A DNA stretch of 64,000 bases from Gordonibacter sp. 28C (GTDB taxonomy: Bacteria; Actinomycetota; Coriobacteriia; Coriobacteriales; Eggerthellaceae): assembly GCF_003339845.1 (NCBI RefSeq), contig NZ_PPTR01000013.1, forward strand, positions 1 to 64,000, in the 5' to 3' direction. The notes under the pieces are model-generated. The model saw only the letters and a list, made by a program, of their open reading frames with translations. It did not search any database and was not told the DNA's origin. Of the stretch, positions 61,595 to 64,000 are shown one piece after another. Position 1 is the stretch's first letter, and each line of letters starts with the position of its first letter. The position numbers and the translations under genes are program-made.

Positions 61595-64000
61595 ATGGCG
61601 GAGGAGTCATTCGTCTACACGGCGTGCCCCGGTTGGGGCGACCACGAGTTCTGCGCGATCAAAACCGTCGTGAAGGACGGCAGGATCGTGCGAACGGAGA
61701 AGGCATGCTACACCGGACCGGAGGCGTGCGAGGGCCATATCTGCCAGAAGGGCATCATGGCCGGGCGGCAGCCGTACAACCCGAAGCGGCTGACGCACCC
61801 GCTCAAGCGCGCAGGCGAGCGCGGCGAGGGAAAGTGGCAGCAGATCAGCTGGGATAAGGCCCTGGACGAGATCGCCGCGAAGATGCTCGATTTGCGCGAC
61901 GAGTTCGGCCCCGAGTCGTTCGCTATGTGGAACGTCACGGCCAGCGTGCCGCCGTCGCAGGGCCTGGGGTGCCTGCTGGCCTCGCGGTTCCTGGGGCTTT
62001 GGGGCGGAAGCGACCCCATCGAGGGGTACGGGCTGGACAACGGGCCCTTCTACGCCGCGTACTACGACATGGGCGACTTCTACAAGTACATGACCACCGA
62101 CCCGGTCAACTTCGATTCCTCGAAGTACCTGATCGTGTGGGGTGCCAACCCGATGGAGAACCAGCATCGGCTGGCGAAGCACATCGTGGAGGCGAAGAGC
62201 CGGGGCGCGAAGATCGTCGACGTGGGATTGCTGTTCGACGCGACGGCCGGCTACGCCGACTGGTTCATTCCGGTCAAGCCCGGCAGCGACCCGGCGCTCG
62301 CCTTGTGCATGGCGCACCTCATCGTCGAGGGCGGGCGCTGCGACGAGGCGTTCCTGCTCGAGCACACCGTCGCCCCGTTCCTCGTGCGCGACGACGACGG
62401 GATGCTCATGCGCGACGACGAGGGCAGCTACCTGGTTTGGGACGCCGCCGCGCAGGCTCCCGTGGCCGTGGCCCCGGGCGTCAAGCAGATAGCGTGCGAC
62501 CGCATGGAGCTGGAAGGCTCCCACGAGATCGGCGGCACGGCCTGCCGGACGGCGTTCTCCGTGCTGCGCGAGCACCTTTCACTCTACACTCCGGAATACC
62601 AGGAGAAGATCACCGGCGTTCCCGCGGCCGACGCGGAGCGGCTCGCCGACGAGTACGCGGCCGCCGATCCCGCTTACATCCTGGGCGCCCTCGGCCTGCG
62701 CTACCAGAACCAGGGCGAAAGCTACCGGGCGTTCTACCTGCTGGGGATGCTCACGGGCAACCTGGGCAAGCCGGGCGCGGGCGTGACGTCGGAGATGCTG
62801 CCGTCCGGCTGGCCCCTCATCTTCAACGACTCCGCCATCGCGATGCCGCTGGGGCCCGAGGGGTACAAGGGCAAGGCCATCCGCCAGTGCGACTTCTACG
62901 AGCAGGTGGAGAGCGGCGAGCCGTACCCCATCAAGGCGCTCTGGATCGTGGCGGGCAACCCGGTGCACAACTGCCCGAACCGCGGCCGTTGGATCGACGA
63001 GGTGTTCCCGAAACTCGACCTCATCGTGGACATCGACATCTGGATGACCGACACCGGCGAGTACGCCGACTACGTCCTGCCCGACTGCATGCCGTTCGAG
63101 CGCGAGGAGCTCATCGCCAGCGCGTCGTACAACCACGTGGTCTTGCAGGAGCCCGCCATCGAGCCCGTCGGCGAGGCGAAGGACCCCACGTTCCTCTACA
63201 GCGAGCTGGCGAAGCGCGTGGGCCTGGGCGAGTACTTCGACAAGACCGCCGACGAGTGGATCGACGTCAGGCTCCAGTCGCAGTGGCCCCTCATCGCGAA
63301 CATCGAGCCCCACCTGGACATCGAGCGCCTCAAGGCCGAGAAGATGGTGCGCGCGGCCACGCCCCCCGTGGCGTGGGACCCGTTCTTCGGCATGGAGTTC
63401 AACACGCCCTCGGCGCGCCTCGAGTTCTACAGCGAGCGGCTCGTGCCGGTGGGCGCGCAGCTGGCCTCCTACCGCGAGCCGCTGGAGGTTCCCACCGCGG
63501 CCTCGCTGGCGGCGGGGAAGAGCGACGAGCATCCCTACCAGTTCTTCAGCGGCCGCCAGCGCTTCTTCATGCAGTCGATGTTCACCGACGATCCGGTCAT
63601 GGCCGAGCTGTCGGGCGGCAAGCCCACGTCGCGCATCAACCCGCTCGACGCCCGGAAAGAGGGCATCCGCGACGGCGACCGGGTGGAGATATACAACCAG
63701 CGCGGCCACGTGACGTGCACCATGCGCCTGGACCAGGCGATACCTCCCGGAACGCTGCAGGTGTGGTTCGGATGGCGCCGCGAGGCGTTCGAGGACGGCA
63801 TGTACTCGGAGCTCATCGTGCCCCTGGGCGGCCGCGAGACCATCGACGAGCGCGCCGATCTGTGGTGGAGCCACGTCGAGGGGCAGGGCGGCATCCGGCC
63901 GGGCTTCGCGACGGGCGGCATCGGGGGCATGGCAGGCGCTTGGGACACCATTTGGGACTGCGCGTGCAACCTGCGCAAGGCCCCGGAGGAAAAGGAGGCC
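61595..64000 (+). CDS. Molybdopterin oxidoreductase (DMSO-reductase family), 3' end outside the window
   Basis: 802 codons to the window edge with no stop. No Tat signal, so cytoplasmic. The N-terminus has CPGWGDHEFC (Cys11, Cys20) and CQKG (Cys50), where most relatives have a C-x2-C-x3-C cluster site; Asp16/His17 stand where a Cys might be. The body has the family blocks YLIVWGANPMENQH, VKPGSDPALALCMAHL, GNLGKPGAG, WIVAGNPVHNCPNRG and a final molybdopterin-binding domain (SRINPLDARKEGIRDGDRVE). No Cys occurs in the usual metal-ligand region; LDNGPF is a candidate site with Asp. Substrate unknown; related gut enzymes reduce or dehydroxylate dietary aromatics. Start at 61595 behind agaggaga. 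Confidence 0.82.
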   Translation, partial: MAEESFVYTACPGWGDHEFCAIKTVVKDGRIVRTEKACYTGPEACEGHICQKGIMAGRQPYNPKRLTHPLKRAGERGEGKWQQISWDKALDEIAAKMLDLRDEFGPESFAMWNVTASVPPSQGLGCLLASRFLGLWGGSDPIEGYGLDNGPFYAAYYDMGDFYKYMTTDPVNFDSSKYLIVWGANPMENQHRLAKHIVEAKSRGAKIVDVGLLFDATAGYADWFIPVKPGSDPALALCMAHLIVEGGRCDEAFLLEHTVAPFLVRDDDGMLMRDDEGSYLVWDAAAQAPVAVAPGVKQIACDRMELEGSHEIGGTACRTAFSVLREHLSLYTPEYQEKITGVPAADAERLADEYAAADPAYILGALGLRYQNQGESYRAFYLLGMLTGNLGKPGAGVTSEMLPSGWPLIFNDSAIAMPLGPEGYKGKAIRQCDFYEQVESGEPYPIKALWIVAGNPVHNCPNRGRWIDEVFPKLDLIVDIDIWMTDTGEYADYVLPDCMPFEREELIASASYNHVVLQEPAIEPVGEAKDPTFLYSELAKRVGLGEYFDKTADEWIDVRLQSQWPLIANIEPHLDIERLKAEKMVRAATPPVAWDPFFGMEFNTPSARLEFYSERLVPVGAQLASYREPLEVPTAASLAAGKSDEHPYQFFSGRQRFFMQSMFTDDPVMAELSGGKPTSRINPLDARKEGIRDGDRVEIYNQRGHVTCTMRLDQAIPPGTLQVWFGWRREAFEDGMYSELIVPLGGRETIDERADLWWSHVEGQGGIRPGFATGGIGGMAGAWDTIWDCACNLRKAPEEKEA

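Overview
The window looks like chromosomal DNA of a high-GC, gut-type anaerobic actinobacterium of the class Coriobacteriia, family Eggerthellaceae (Eggerthella/Gordonibacter-like). The grounds are strong G/C bias at third codon positions, frequent GTG starts, clean -35/-10 promoters, split transketolase, a FabK-type fatty-acid cluster under a FabT regulator, and two cytoplasmic molybdopterin oxidoreductases. The genus is inferred from gene content and style, not from a marker gene.

Layout. 0-3.4 kb: a small Hpt protein and a metN-metI-metQ methionine importer. 3.4-5.5 kb: glutamine synthetase followed directly by an orphan GlnR-like regulator. 5.5-6.2 kb: a non-coding block built from two inverted copies of one palindromic element. 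6.3-15.7 kb: polA, then rplU-rpmA, then obgE-proB-proA-nadD-yqeK-rsfS with start/stop overlaps. 15.8-22.5 kb: accessory genes, namely two toxin-antitoxin pairs (HigBA-like, BrnTA), a ClC channel, a P1-family self-processing peptidase and an 872-aa SARP-like regulator. 22.7-34.9 kb: secA, prfB, split transketolase, ftsE-ftsX, an S41 protease homologue lacking its serine, rnr and a membrane protein. 34.9-43.4 kb: type II fatty-acid synthesis (fabT, acpP, fabK, fabD, fabG, fabF, fabZ and an accD-accA fusion) with FabT-type operators before fabT and acpP. 43.4-48.7 kb: a SWIM/SNF2 helicase, a NUDIX hydrolase and a DUF523-GNAT fusion. 48.7-52.7 kb: an acetylene-hydratase-like molybdo/tungsto-enzyme with three small satellite proteins and a TetR regulator. 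53.2-57.1 kb: an AT-rich island with an IS remnant, a Dam-type DNA adenine methylase and a 786-aa DGQHR protein. 57.1-64 kb: adenine deaminase, thermonuclease, GIY-YIG protein, a tandem MarR regulator and a second molybdopterin oxidoreductase that runs off the end.

How the parts work together. The 9-16 kb and 22-34 kb blocks are housekeeping operons. The fatty-acid cluster looks self-regulated: FabT is encoded first and its operator covers both its own -35 and the acpP upstream region. It lacks fabH, accB and accC, which must lie elsewhere. Each oxidoreductase has its own regulator: TetR for the first, and a divergent double-MarR with a perfect 19-bp palindrome for the second. This suggests substrate-induced catabolic or respiratory reactions.

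Most unusual points: (1) a palindromic element inserted in frame in both rnr and fabD, sharing 19 identical bases and encoding the same peptide; (2) the AT-rich Dam + DGQHR/HEPN-like pair, a candidate defence or modification system; (3) a probable pseudoprotease next to ftsEX; (4) an acetylene-hydratase relative whose catalytic Asp position is His; (5) an accD-accA fusion carrying what looks like a vestigial biotin-carboxylase N-domain.
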